A DNA stretch of 42,439 nt from Lujinxingia vulgaris (GCF_007997005.1 NZ_VOSL01000057.1:1-42439); one strand, 5' to 3'; numbered from the stretch's first letter, positions 33,171-42,167 are shown. Made by a program: numbers and translations. Notes: generated by a model not told the origin, from the letters alone.

Positions 33171-34817
33171 ATGATTGACGACGCTCAGCTCATCCCCCAG
33201 CTGCTCGCTGCGGGTCTCGTTGACCAGACTCGCCTCCAGCATGGCTTGCGCCTGGCGCAACGCGATGCGGCCTCGCTCTACGACGTCTTGATCTTTCACA
33301 AGATTGTCGAAGAGCGCGCGCTGGTGGAGATCGCCTCCAGGCTCCTCAACGTCCCCTGCCTGCATCTTGACGAGACCGCGATTAACGTGGACATGGCCCA
33401 CCTTGTCCCGGCCCCCATCGCCCAGCGCAGCCGCACTCTGCCGGTTCGCTTCGTGGATGATGACGGCAACCGCGTGCTCCTGCTGGCCATGGCCGACCCC
33501 ATCGACGTGATGGCCATGGACGAGATCGCCAGCCACACCGGGGTCAACATCCGCCCGGTGCTCGTCGGCCCGGCCGACCTTCGGCGCGCCCTCGACGATC
33601 TCTACGCTCGCGCTGACGCCGACGACCTGCCCAAATCCACCACCGTGGAGCATCACAGCGGCCTCTTTGCGGCCTTCGATCCGCCGGATGACGACGCCGC
33701 CCCCGACGACGATCCGATCATCGACCTCGGCGACCCCGTCGAGGAGCCTGCGCCGAGCTTCGACGCCTCCGCGCAGGCTGCTCCGGACGACAGCTGGGCA
33801 GCCTTCTTCGACAACGCCCGCGACCTGGGCGCCGAGGAGAGCTCGGTGATCTCGCAAGAGATGCGCGATCGCCCTCCCACCGACATGTTTGAAGTCGTCG
33901 AAGAAGAGCTCGAAGAACTCGACGACGACCTGGGCTTCGGCGCCGAACCGCTCCCCTCGCTCCTCGAAGAGTCCGTGGGCACCTCCGTGGGTCACTCCCT
34001 GCCCCTGGACGACTGGGAGCTCGACGACGACTTCGACTCCCCGGCCCCCCTGGCCAATGAGGATCCAGACTCCCCGGCGCCTCCGGGCTTTGCGGCCGAA
34101 CGCTCCGAGGCCAACCGCACCCAGATCGGGGTCGGCCTGCGCGGCCTGGGCCTCGACTTCGCCGAGCCCCCCGACGAAGAGGTCATGCCCCTTCACACCA
34201 TGGACGTCGAGCTCCTCTCCATCGAAGAAGAGCTCAACGAACCCGAGAGCGAGATCCCCCCGCTACCACCCAGCGAGGCCGAAGAGCTCGAAGAGCCCGG
34301 GGAGTCCGATGCGCCCGACGCCTCGACCGGCGCCGACGCGCCCGAGAGCGCGCCTCACACCGAGGCCACCGCCTCCAAACCGGCCCTCTCGCTGAAAGAA
34401 AAGCTCGCGCTCAGGCCTCCTTCCCCGGCCCGAAGCATCCGCGATGCTCTGGCTGGCAGCGCCCCCAAAAGCGCCGAGCCCGCCGACGAAGAAGACGCCT
34501 CCCAACCGGATCCCGACCCGATCGATGAGCGCGAGGGCGTCAGCAAACTCGGTCGCATCCAGGTCAAGCGCATCGCCGTGCCACGCTTCGGCGGCGCCAT
34601 CGAAAAGCGCAGCGATCTCGACGCCCGGCGCGCCAACGCATCGGACGATTCATCGCAGGATGACGCCGATGATGCCTCGACGGACGACGCACTCCTAAAC
34701 ATCCCCGACGACGTCGACGCCGCCCTGCTCGCCAGGGCCGCGCTGACCCTGCTCGTCGAACATAACCTGATCTCCGCCGACGAGATCCACGCCCTCATCG
34801 CAAAGTTACGACGTTAG
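33171..34817 (+). CDS. MshEN/GspE N-domain-like protein with long acidic region
   Basis: A 548-residue soluble protein. Residues 1-155 resemble the N-terminal domain of GspE/PilB/MshE ATPases: LIPQLLAAGLVDQTRLQHGLRLAQ, then VLIFHKIVEERALVEIASRLLNVPCL, then the globular part (ALLLAMADPIDVMAMDEIASHTG-like in pieces). The ATPase domain is absent. Residues about 155-480 are Asp/Glu/Pro-rich and probably disordered. The C-terminus (ARAALTLLVEHNLISADEIHALIAKL) looks like a second short copy of the same helical motif. MshEN domains can bind c-di-GMP, but the first motif lacks several consensus residues. It may be a signal adaptor; its target is unknown. Confidence 0.75.
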   Translation: MIDDAQLIPQLLAAGLVDQTRLQHGLRLAQRDAASLYDVLIFHKIVEERALVEIASRLLNVPCLHLDETAINVDMAHLVPAPIAQRSRTLPVRFVDDDGNRVLLLAMADPIDVMAMDEIASHTGVNIRPVLVGPADLRRALDDLYARADADDLPKSTTVEHHSGLFAAFDPPDDDAAPDDDPIIDLGDPVEEPAPSFDASAQAAPDDSWAAFFDNARDLGAEESSVISQEMRDRPPTDMFEVVEEELEELDDDLGFGAEPLPSLLEESVGTSVGHSLPLDDWELDDDFDSPAPLANEDPDSPAPPGFAAERSEANRTQIGVGLRGLGLDFAEPPDEEVMPLHTMDVELLSIEEELNEPESEIPPLPPSEAEELEEPGESDAPDASTGADAPESAPHTEATASKPALSLKEKLALRPPSPARSIRDALAGSAPKSAEPADEEDASQPDPDPIDEREGVSKLGRIQVKRIAVPRFGGAIEKRSDLDARRANASDDSSQDDADDASTDDALLNIPDDVDAALLARAALTLLVEHNLISADEIHALIAKLRR

Positions 34818-34821
34818 AACG

Positions 34822-36045
34822 CTAGGCGCTCGTCCCGGCGATCTCCTGCAACAGCCGTGACGCACCGGCCAGCAGGCGCAAGAGCACCTTGTTGCCCAGC
34901 CCCGGATCTTCGGTGACCAGCTCCCGAAGATGCTCCCTCGATAAAAAGAGCGCCTCGCCATCGGCCTCCGCGCACGCATCGGCCGAGCGCACCGGCTCGC
35001 CAAAAAGCGCCAACTCACCGAAGTAGCCCCCGGCGCGCACCCGGCTCAGCTCCCGCCCCGCCAGACGCACCGAAACCTCGCCGCTGACAATCAGGTACAG
35101 CCCGTCGACCTCATCGCCGCGCCGCACCAGCTGCTCCCCGGCCTCAAACCCGCGCACGTACACATAGCGCACCACCTTCAGGAGCTCCGGCACATCCAGC
35201 TCCTCAAAGAGCGCCAGCTCCCTCAGCAACTCCACCTTATCAAGGGAGTCGCGGCGAGTCGGATGACGCTGAAAGTCGCCCGCATTGAGCTCCGAGATCT
35301 CCACGATCAGCGCCGTCACATTGTCGCGCCCACCTCGCGTCAACGACGCCTCCAGAAGCCCCTGCACCAACGCCTCGCCACGTGCATGGCGCCCGAACGT
35401 CGCGATCTCGGCCCCGCTCAGGTACCGGGTCAACCCATCGCTGCACATCAGCAAGCGATCCCCCTCCTCCAGCTCGATCAGCACCGTATCCACCTCCACA
35501 TGCGGCGCGCTGCCGATGCATCGCGTGAGCACATGGGTGTAGCGCGCCGCATCCGGGTAATGCGCGCGAAGCTCCGGATGATCCCGAAGATGCTGCTCAA
35601 AGGTGTGGTCCCGGGTGATGCGATAAATCGCCCCATCCCGCATCAAATACACGCGGCTGTCGCCGACATGCGCCACATAGGCCACTCCCGCCCCCAGCAC
35701 CACCAGATCCAACGTCGTACCGATCCCCCCCGGATACGCCGGCTGACTCCCCAGCTGGTACACCTCCGAGTTGACGCGGTGCATAAAACCGGTCAACGCC
35801 TCGAACATCGCCTCACGACCGGCCTCATCCTCCCCCGAAGCGCGCGCGTCGGCCAGCGCTCGAAACTCCATGGCGGCCTCCTCCACAAGACGCACCGCCT
35901 GCGCACTCGCAACCTCCCCGCCGGCCCGTCCCCCCATGCCATCGGCCACCGCGAACACCCCCAGATCGCCGTCGCAGAAGTAACGGTCCTGATTGCTCTC
36001 TCGAACTCGCCCTGTATCGCTGCGCACCCAGCCCTGCGCCAACAT
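34822..36045 (-). CDS. PP2C phosphatase with C-terminal cyclic-nucleotide-binding domain
   Basis: A 407-residue two-domain protein. Residues about 5-245 form a PP2C phosphatase: SNQDRYF, VADGMGG (Asp35), GIGTTLDLVV, HVGDSRVYLMRDG, CSDGLTRYL and RGGRDNVTAL supply the metal-binding aspartates. Residues about 268-390 form a cNMP-binding domain: VRGFEAGEQLVRRGDEVDGLYLIVSGEV in pieces, and the phosphate-binding cassette FGELALFGEPVRSADA with its Arg retained. Binding of a cyclic nucleotide probably controls dephosphorylation of Ser/Thr proteins. AAAGGAGCCAGG precedes ATG 36045. Its stop is four bases from the convergent MshEN-like gene. Confidence 0.92.
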   Translation of the reverse strand: MLAQGWVRSDTGRVRESNQDRYFCDGDLGVFAVADGMGGRAGGEVASAQAVRLVEEAAMEFRALADARASGEDEAGREAMFEALTGFMHRVNSEVYQLGSQPAYPGGIGTTLDLVVLGAGVAYVAHVGDSRVYLMRDGAIYRITRDHTFEQHLRDHPELRAHYPDAARYTHVLTRCIGSAPHVEVDTVLIELEEGDRLLMCSDGLTRYLSGAEIATFGRHARGEALVQGLLEASLTRGGRDNVTALIVEISELNAGDFQRHPTRRDSLDKVELLRELALFEELDVPELLKVVRYVYVRGFEAGEQLVRRGDEVDGLYLIVSGEVSVRLAGRELSRVRAGGYFGELALFGEPVRSADACAEADGEALFLSREHLRELVTEDPGLGNKVLLRLLAGASRLLQEIAGTSA

Positions 36046-36248
36046 CCTGGCTCCTTTGGGCAATGAATGCCCTCGTATCGCGCCATCTTCGGAATGCCCC
36101 CTCGTCCCGCGGCGTTGTCGCTTTGACGCGAGCCCTGCCCACGTCCTTGACCTCGCCAGGGCTCCATCCTAACTTCCACAGAGGCGCTTTCCAACCGGCG
36201 CCCGGCATCACACCAGACCCTCCGGCGGTCTTTTTTCAGGAGCTTCCC

Positions 36249-36581
36249 ATGATCGGCATCACGACCCTGGCGGCCGAGAAGGCCCGCAAAATGATGATGG
36301 ACAACAACCTCTCCCCCGAGGCCAACAACGGCATCCGGATCGGCGTCAAATCCGGCGGCTGCTCCGGTCTGAACTACGTCCTCGATATCGTCGACAGCCC
36401 TGCCGACAACGACCGCGTCTTTGAGCGCAACGGCGTCAAGATCTTCTGCGATCCCCGCAGCTACCTCTACCTTAACGGCACCGAGATCGACTTCGAAGAC
36501 TCCGTGATGGGCGGCGGCTTCAAGTTCAACAACCCCAACGCCCGCCGCTCCTGCGGCTGCGGCACGAGCTTCGCGGTCTGA
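36249..36581 (+). CDS. A-type Fe-S cluster carrier (IscA/ErpA/HesB family)
   Basis: A 110-residue protein of normal length for the family. The three cluster-ligating cysteines are present: Cys38 in SGGCSG, and Cys102 and Cys104 in SCGCG. The conserved DFEDSVMGGGFKFNNPNA precedes the CxC. It should accept and deliver iron-sulfur clusters to apo-proteins. AGGAG lies seven bases before ATG. No isc or suf neighbour is present, so which family member it is cannot be told. The gene is divergent from the PP2C-cNMP gene. Its TGA stop overlaps the first unit of repeat array H, and its likely terminator follows only after that array. Confidence 0.93.
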   Translation: MIGITTLAAEKARKMMMDNNLSPEANNGIRIGVKSGGCSGLNYVLDIVDSPADNDRVFERNGVKIFCDPRSYLYLNGTEIDFEDSVMGGGFKFNNPNARRSCGCGTSFAV

Positions 36582-36760
36582 TCGAACGCCTGGCACCCGG
36601 ACACGATCGAACGCCTGGCACCCGGACACGATCGAACGCCTGGCACCCGATCACGCAGCACCCGATCACGCAGACACGATCAAACGCCTGGCACCCGATC
36701 GTCTCAATCATGATCGAACGCCTGGCACCCGGACACGATCGAACGCCTGGCACCCGGACA
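36580..36760. repeat. Repeat array H (six copies plus a right half)
   Basis: Copies start at 36580, 36605, 36630, 36678, 36712 and 36737. The close-packed ones have a 25-bp period with spacer GGACAC, the shortest in the window. An isolated AGCACCCGATC near 36657 is a right half. The first copy begins inside the TGA of the Fe-S carrier gene. Confidence 0.95.
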
Positions 36761-36798
36761 TGGTAATCGACTTCCATCGATCATCGCGCCATCCTCTT

Positions 36799-36832
36799 AA
36801 GCGCAGCCCTTCGGGCTGCGCTTGATTTTTTT
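36799..36832 (+). terminator. Intrinsic terminator beyond repeat array H
   Basis: AAGCGCAGCCC (36799-36809) and GGGCTGCGCTT (36813-36823) form an 11-bp perfect stem with a TTC loop, followed by GA and T7. It is the first visible terminator after the Fe-S carrier gene, so array H should be in that gene's 3' UTR. Confidence 0.92.
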
Positions 36833-36852
36833 GTCTTAAGGCCGAGCCTGAT

Positions 36853-38550
36853 ATGCGCCCAGTGATGCAAACGCTGCAACGCCCCATCGTCTACCGCAGC
36901 GCCATCGCCCTCTATGTCATCATGATGCTCGGCCTCATCACGGCGTCGGTCGCCATTGGCAACCGCGATGTTCGATCGGCCCTCTACCTGACCGGCTCGC
37001 CCACCTGGAACACGCCCCGTCCCTACGCCGTGCGCGCGCTCTACTTTGATGCAGCCACAGGCACGCGACTTGCCCCCGACCACTTCGAAATTCAGTGGAG
37101 CGCACCGGACTCCCCCCCTCTTGCAACCGCCGAAGCCGGCCCAGGACACTACCTCCACATACAACTTCCTCCCTACGAGCGCCTGGCACCCGAGCACAAC
37201 GACGACGCGATCGACGCCCTGGCACCCGGCGCAGGCGCAGACGCCGCCACCAAAACACGCGACATCTGCGCTCTCGCGCGCCGACAGACCGTCCCCGACC
37301 TCCGAGATTGCTGGACCATCGAGCTTCGAGAGCCCCCGCGCACACCCTCCGACGCGCTCCAGCAGGCCATCGGACCGTCGACCTCCCGTGACCCCGACCA
37401 GGACGAGCGTCGCCCGGCCCTCACCGACGAGGATCCCTCCTCCCAACTCGCCATTCAAATCGGGCCAGCCGACGGCGAGCTCGTGCGAGGGCTGCCTGAC
37501 ACCCTCTGGCTGCGCGTGCTCGAGCGCAGCACAGGCCAACCTCTGCGCGCCCACCTCGACATCACCCTGGAGCGCGGCCTCACCCAGGCGCCCCTTCCCA
37601 CCTCGCTGACCACCGACACACTCGGGCTCGCCAGCCTCCCGGTGCACGCCACGACCGAGCTTACGCTGAAGGTCAAAGCCCGCCCCTACGCCCCGACCGA
37701 CCCACCTACCTCCGCATCCTACACGCTGCGTCTCCCCACCGTCGCTGCGCAGTTTGCCGTCTCGCTTCCCCGCCCCTTCACCGTCGCCGGGGTGCCCGTG
37801 GAAGGCTCGGTAAACACCATCCTCACAGACGCCCCCTTTATGACCGACCTCTTTGAGGGGCCGTCGATGATCGCCGCCAACGCCTTCGGCTCTGCCAATG
37901 GCTCCGGTGGCTTTACCCTCCCCACGCCCGAGAGCCAGAACCCGGGCCCGCTGGCCCGCGTACAGGTCTACCAGAGCTTCTTTGGCGCCGGAGACGCCTG
38001 GGACATCGCGCATCTCCTGATCCTCAAAGACGACGCCCCCGAAACGCTGCGTGAGACCACCGCGCTCCTCCTCAACCATCTGCACACCACCCACCCCGAC
38101 GAGCGCTGGGATGCCTACCTCGATCTGCTCTCACCACCCCACTCCCCCTCCGTCGATACCGCCGGGCGCATAGCGCCGCTGATCGCCTTCGCGCTCAGCC
38201 GCCTGCCTCGCGACTTCCAATCCCCTCAACCCCTGCTCAACACCCGCGAAGAAGATCGCCGCGAGCTCGAAGCCTGGAAAGACGACCTCCAGCGCGACCT
38301 CTACTACATGATGATCGTCGTTCTGCTCGTCGGCCTGCTCATCGTCGCTTACTTCGCACTTCTGGGGCTGCGCCGGCTTCGCCGCGAAAAAGCCCTGTTG
38401 GCCGAGATCGATCTCGAACTCGACGGCCCCCTCACCGACAACTCCGACGCCCGACTCGAAGACCTGGTCACGCTCTTTCAAGCCTTCATCGTCTTCGCCA
38501 CCATCGCCCTCTTCGGCCTTGGAATCATTCTGGTGGTCAGCTATCTATGA
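36853..38550 (+). CDS. Membrane protein of unknown function with embedded repeat copies
   Basis: A 565-residue protein. An N-terminal membrane segment (about 16-36, IALYVIMMLGLITASVAIG) is followed by a large beta-rich exported region (about 40-470) with possible sandwich domains (GELVRGLPDTLWLRVLERSTG, VPVEGSVNTILT). Two C-terminal membrane segments (about 482-505 and 543-563) are separated by a charged loop. I recognise no family. Residues around 108-130 (YERLAPEH and DALAPGAG) are encoded by two repeat copies about 33 bases apart. The start has only a weak ribosome binding site; ATG 36865 is an alternative. It precedes polA by 88 bases. Confidence 0.8.
   Translation: MRPVMQTLQRPIVYRSAIALYVIMMLGLITASVAIGNRDVRSALYLTGSPTWNTPRPYAVRALYFDAATGTRLAPDHFEIQWSAPDSPPLATAEAGPGHYLHIQLPPYERLAPEHNDDAIDALAPGAGADAATKTRDICALARRQTVPDLRDCWTIELREPPRTPSDALQQAIGPSTSRDPDQDERRPALTDEDPSSQLAIQIGPADGELVRGLPDTLWLRVLERSTGQPLRAHLDITLERGLTQAPLPTSLTTDTLGLASLPVHATTELTLKVKARPYAPTDPPTSASYTLRLPTVAAQFAVSLPRPFTVAGVPVEGSVNTILTDAPFMTDLFEGPSMIAANAFGSANGSGGFTLPTPESQNPGPLARVQVYQSFFGAGDAWDIAHLLILKDDAPETLRETTALLLNHLHTTHPDERWDAYLDLLSPPHSPSVDTAGRIAPLIAFALSRLPRDFQSPQPLLNTREEDRRELEAWKDDLQRDLYYMMIVVLLVGLLIVAYFALLGLRRLRREKALLAEIDLELDGPLTDNSDARLEDLVTLFQAFIVFATIALFGLGIILVVSYL
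37177..37230. repeat. Two repeat copies inside a coding sequence
   Basis: GAGCGCCTGGCACCCGAGC (37177-37195) and GATCGACGCCCTGGCACCCG (37209-37228) match the family with one or two differences each. Their spacing of about 33 bases equals the usual array period, and both are in frame with no stop. Confidence 0.8.
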
Positions 38551-38638
38551 CCTCGAATCAGCCTTAAGCCATGCGGCCATCCGGCCCTCATGCACCGCGA
38601 TAAACCATCGCTCTTCCCCTTGATGTTCAGGAGCCCCC

Positions 38639-41458
38639 ATGCCGAAGACGCCCGACGATTCCAACCAGATGAGCTTCGCCGACCTCGCCGACCACGCGAA
38701 CCTCGACGGCAAGACGCTCTATCTGGTCGACGGCTCCTCCTACATCTACCGCGCCTTCTACGCGATCCGGAACCTCTCCAACTCCGCCGGGATGCCCACC
38801 AACGCCATCTACGGCTTCACCCAGATGCTCAAAAAGCTCATCGAAGACGAAAACCCCGACCTGATCGCGGTGACCTTCGACGCCTTCGACGCCGACGAGC
38901 ACACCTTCCGCAAAGAGCTCTACGACGACTACAAAGCCAACCGCAGCGCCATGCCCGACGAGCTGCGCATCCAGATCCCCTACTTCCGCAAAGTCGTCGA
39001 GGCGCTCAACATCCCCATCATGGAACAGGCCGGTGTCGAGGCCGATGACCTCATCGCCACTGCCACCGTGCGCGCCCGTGAGGTCGGCCTCAACGTCTGC
39101 ATCATCAGCGCCGACAAAGACCTGATGCAACTGCTCGGCGACGGCGTCTCCATGCTCGACACCATGCGCGGCCGACGCTACTCCCCGGCTGACGTCCTGG
39201 AGCGCTTCGCCGTCACCCCGGACCGCGTCAAATACGTGTTGGCCCTGGCCGGCGACACCTCCGACAACATCCCCGGCGTCCCGGGCATCGGCGAGAAAAC
39301 GGGCGGAAAGCTCATCGCCGAATTCGGCGACCTGGAGACGTTGCTGGCCAACATCGACAAGGTCTCGGGCAAAAAACGCAAAGAAAATCTCACCGAGTTT
39401 GCCGACCAGGCCCGCCTCAGCCTGGAGCTCGTCACCCTGCGCGACGACTGCCCCATCGCCTTTGACATCGAGCACCTTCACCTCTCCCCGCCGGACTTTC
39501 AGGCCCTCGCCCACCTCTTTCATGAGCTGGAGTTTGAGAGCGTGCTGCACGACCTCAACCGCTGGTTCAAGTCCCGCGGCTGGCTCGACGATCGCGACAT
39601 CGAAGACCTCAAAGACAGCCTCCTCGACGAAGAGATCACCCGCACCGACGAAGCCCGCAAAGACTACCGCGCCATCTTCACCCTCGACGAACTCGACGAT
39701 CTTCTGACCGCCTGCAAAGACGCCGGTCGCTTCGCCTTCGATCTTGAGACCACCAGCATCGACCCGCTGGAAGCCCAGATCGTCGGGATGTCCTTCGCCT
39801 ACAAACCCAACCACGGCGTCTACGTCCCGGTGGCCCACAACTACGAAGGTGCCCCCGCACAGCTTGCCCTGGATGATGTGCTGGCCCGCGTCGCCCCACT
39901 TCTCGAAGATCCCGATCTCCCGAAGATCGGCCAGCACTACAAATACGAGTGGCTGGTGCTGCGCCGCAACGGCATCAACTTCCAGGGCGTGAGCTACGAC
40001 ACCATGCTCATGAGCTACGTGCTCGACCCGGGCAAAAACTCCCACGGCCTCGACACGATCGCCTTTGATTTCCTCAACCACCGCAACATCAAGTTCAGCG
40101 ATGTCGCCGGCCGCGGCAAAAAACAGCTCACCTTCGATCAGGTCCCCCTCGACAAAGCCACCCCCTACGCCGCCGAGGACGCCGACATCACCCTGATGGC
40201 CTGCGACGTCCTCCTGGAGCGCCTCGATGACGAACCCGAGCTGCGTAAACTGCACGACACCCTGGAGATTCCCCTCTCCCGTGTGCTCGGCGTCATGGAG
40301 CTCAACGGCGTCAAGGTGGACTGCGACATCCTCAACCAGCTCAGCGCCGAGTTTGAAGTCGAGCTCGAACACCTTCAGGACGAGATCAACGTCCACGCCG
40401 GCTCCGAGGTCAACCCCAACAGCCCCACCCAGCTCCGAGAGGTCCTCTTCGAACGCCTGGAACTCCCGGTGAAAAAACGCACCAAAACCGGCCCCTCCAC
40501 CGATCAGAGTGTGCTCGAACAACTCTCCGAGCTCCATCCGCTGCCGCGCCTCATCCTGGAGTACCGCTCCTTCTCCAAACTTAAAGGCACCTACGTCGAC
40601 GCCCTGCCCGAGCTCATCCGCAAAGACACCGGCCGCATTCACACCGACTTCAACCAGGCCGTCGCCGCCACCGGGCGCCTCTCTTCCTCAAACCCCAACC
40701 TGCAGAATATCCCCATCCGCACCGACCGCGGCCGCGAGATCCGCAAAGCCTTCGTCGCCGACGAGGGGCACCTCTTGCTCGCCGCCGACTACTCCCAGAT
40801 CGAGCTGCGCATTATGGCGCACCTCTCCGGCGATCCGGTGCTCCTGGAGGCCTACCGCGAAGGCCAGGACATCCACGCCCTGACCGCCTCCCAGATCTTC
40901 GACGTCGCCATCGACCAGGTCACCTCCGAGCAACGCCGCGCCGGCAAAACCATCAACTTCGGCGTGATGTACGGCATGGGCCCTCGCCGACTGGCCCGCG
41001 ACCTCGACATCTCAATGCCCGAGGCCAAAAGCTACATCGACAACTACTTTGAGCGTTACCAGGGCGTCGCGACCTACTTCGAAAAGCTCGTCGCCGACGC
41101 TGTCGAGACCGGCTACGCCCTGACCATGTTCGGCCGCAAACGCCTGCTCCCCACCCTGGAAAACAAAGGGGCCGGGCGCGCCTTCGCCGAGCGCGCCGCC
41201 ATCAACACCCCCATCCAGGGCACCGCCGCCGACATCATCAAGCTGGCCATGATCGCCATCCAGAAGCGCATCGAGTCGGAAAACTGGCCGGCCCGCATGC
41301 TCCTCCAGGTCCACGATGAGCTCATCTTCGAGATCGCCGAAGATGCCCTCGACGAGCTCCGCCCCCTCATCTGCACCATGATGGAGACCATCGTCACCCT
41401 GGACGCGCCCCTGATCGTCGAGAGCGGTGTCGGCAAAAACTGGTTCGATGCCAAATAA
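38639..41458 (+). CDS. polA: DNA polymerase I
   Basis: A 939-residue full-length polymerase. Residues about 28-290 are the 5'-3' exonuclease (LVDGSSYIYRAFYA, VTFDAFDADEHTFR, ISADKDLMQLL, GDTSDNIPGVPGIGEKT). Residues about 340-535 are a 3'-5' exonuclease with its Asp-x-Glu in FAFDLETTS and the Y-x3-D motif in YAAEDADIT, so proofreading looks intact. Residues about 560-939 are the polymerase with motif A DYSQIELRIMAHLS, motif B RRAGKTINFGVMYG and motif C LQVHDELIFE. The motif-B Phe is the form that discriminates against dideoxynucleotides. AGGAGCCCCC precedes ATG. The gene functions in Okazaki-fragment processing and repair. Confidence 0.98.
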   Translation: MPKTPDDSNQMSFADLADHANLDGKTLYLVDGSSYIYRAFYAIRNLSNSAGMPTNAIYGFTQMLKKLIEDENPDLIAVTFDAFDADEHTFRKELYDDYKANRSAMPDELRIQIPYFRKVVEALNIPIMEQAGVEADDLIATATVRAREVGLNVCIISADKDLMQLLGDGVSMLDTMRGRRYSPADVLERFAVTPDRVKYVLALAGDTSDNIPGVPGIGEKTGGKLIAEFGDLETLLANIDKVSGKKRKENLTEFADQARLSLELVTLRDDCPIAFDIEHLHLSPPDFQALAHLFHELEFESVLHDLNRWFKSRGWLDDRDIEDLKDSLLDEEITRTDEARKDYRAIFTLDELDDLLTACKDAGRFAFDLETTSIDPLEAQIVGMSFAYKPNHGVYVPVAHNYEGAPAQLALDDVLARVAPLLEDPDLPKIGQHYKYEWLVLRRNGINFQGVSYDTMLMSYVLDPGKNSHGLDTIAFDFLNHRNIKFSDVAGRGKKQLTFDQVPLDKATPYAAEDADITLMACDVLLERLDDEPELRKLHDTLEIPLSRVLGVMELNGVKVDCDILNQLSAEFEVELEHLQDEINVHAGSEVNPNSPTQLREVLFERLELPVKKRTKTGPSTDQSVLEQLSELHPLPRLILEYRSFSKLKGTYVDALPELIRKDTGRIHTDFNQAVAATGRLSSSNPNLQNIPIRTDRGREIRKAFVADEGHLLLAADYSQIELRIMAHLSGDPVLLEAYREGQDIHALTASQIFDVAIDQVTSEQRRAGKTINFGVMYGMGPRRLARDLDISMPEAKSYIDNYFERYQGVATYFEKLVADAVETGYALTMFGRKRLLPTLENKGAGRAFAERAAINTPIQGTAADIIKLAMIAIQKRIESENWPARMLLQVHDELIFEIAEDALDELRPLICTMMETIVTLDAPLIVESGVGKNWFDAK

Positions 41459-41507
41459 CCTGCACACGCTATCAGCATCGGCAAGCACCCTTTTCTACTT
41501 TTTCTCG

Positions 41508-41567
41508 ATCGATGACCTGGCACCCGGGCAACTGCCTGTCTACAGGGTGCCAGGGCATCGATCATCG
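41508..41567. repeat. Inverted repeat pair between polA and the peroxiredoxin gene
   Basis: ATCGATGACCTGGCACCC (41508-41525) and GGGTGCCAGGGCATCGAT (41545-41562) form an 18-bp inverted repeat with one mismatch and a 19-base loop. The right part with its flank (41545-41567) is 22/23 identical to 6407-6429. It may fold in the polA 3' UTR and act as an attenuator; it lacks a T-run. Confidence 0.9.
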
Positions 41568-41677
41568 CAGGGAGTCCTTGAACCGGCGCCAGACGTGTGT
41601 ACATCTCCTCACGCCCGGGCCGATTCGGCTCGCACACCCTTTTTCTGTTAGCTCATTTTTTCACGGAGTTCTTACCC

Positions 41678-42148
41678 ATGGCTGTAAACCCCAAACTCTC
41701 TGTTGGCGACGCCGCCCCGGACTTCACCCTGCCCTCCGACACGCAGGGCGACGTGAGCCTGGCTGACCTCAAGGGGCAAAAGTTCGTGCTCTACTTCTAC
41801 CCCAAAGATATGACGCCGGGCTGCACCAAGCAGGCCTGCGACTTCCGCGACAACCTCGACACCTTCGCCGAGCGCGGCTACGCCATCTATGGCGTCTCCC
41901 CCGACCCGGTAGAGCGCCACGCAAAATTCCGCGAGAAGCACGACCTCAACTTCCCGCTGCTGGCCGACACCGACCACAGCGTCGCCGAGGCCTACGGTGT
42001 CTGGCGCGAGAAGACCAACTACGGCCGCACCTACGAGGGCCTGGTCCGCTCCACCTTCTTCATCGACGCCGACGGCACCATCGAGGCCATCCACGATAAC
42101 GTCCGCGCCACCGGCCACGTCGGCCGTCTGGTGCGTGATCTCGGCTGA
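41678..42148 (+). CDS. Thioredoxin-dependent peroxiredoxin (PrxQ/Bcp type)
   Basis: A 156-residue peroxiredoxin. The peroxidatic Cys49 is in DMTPGCTKQAC and the resolving Cys54 lies five residues later, the atypical two-Cys PrxQ/Bcp arrangement. APDFTLPSDTQG, VLYFYPKD and ADTDHSVAEAYGVW are family landmarks, and the C-terminal RSTFFIDADGTI segment is complete. It should reduce hydrogen peroxide and organic hydroperoxides in the cytoplasm using thioredoxin. The start at 41678 matches the family N-terminus; GGAG lies nine bases upstream. It is closed by an intrinsic terminator. Confidence 0.95.
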   Translation: MAVNPKLSVGDAAPDFTLPSDTQGDVSLADLKGQKFVLYFYPKDMTPGCTKQACDFRDNLDTFAERGYAIYGVSPDPVERHAKFREKHDLNFPLLADTDHSVAEAYGVWREKTNYGRTYEGLVRSTFFIDADGTIEAIHDNVRATGHVGRLVRDLG

Positions 42149-42167
42149 AGTTTTCGCCAGATTCGCG

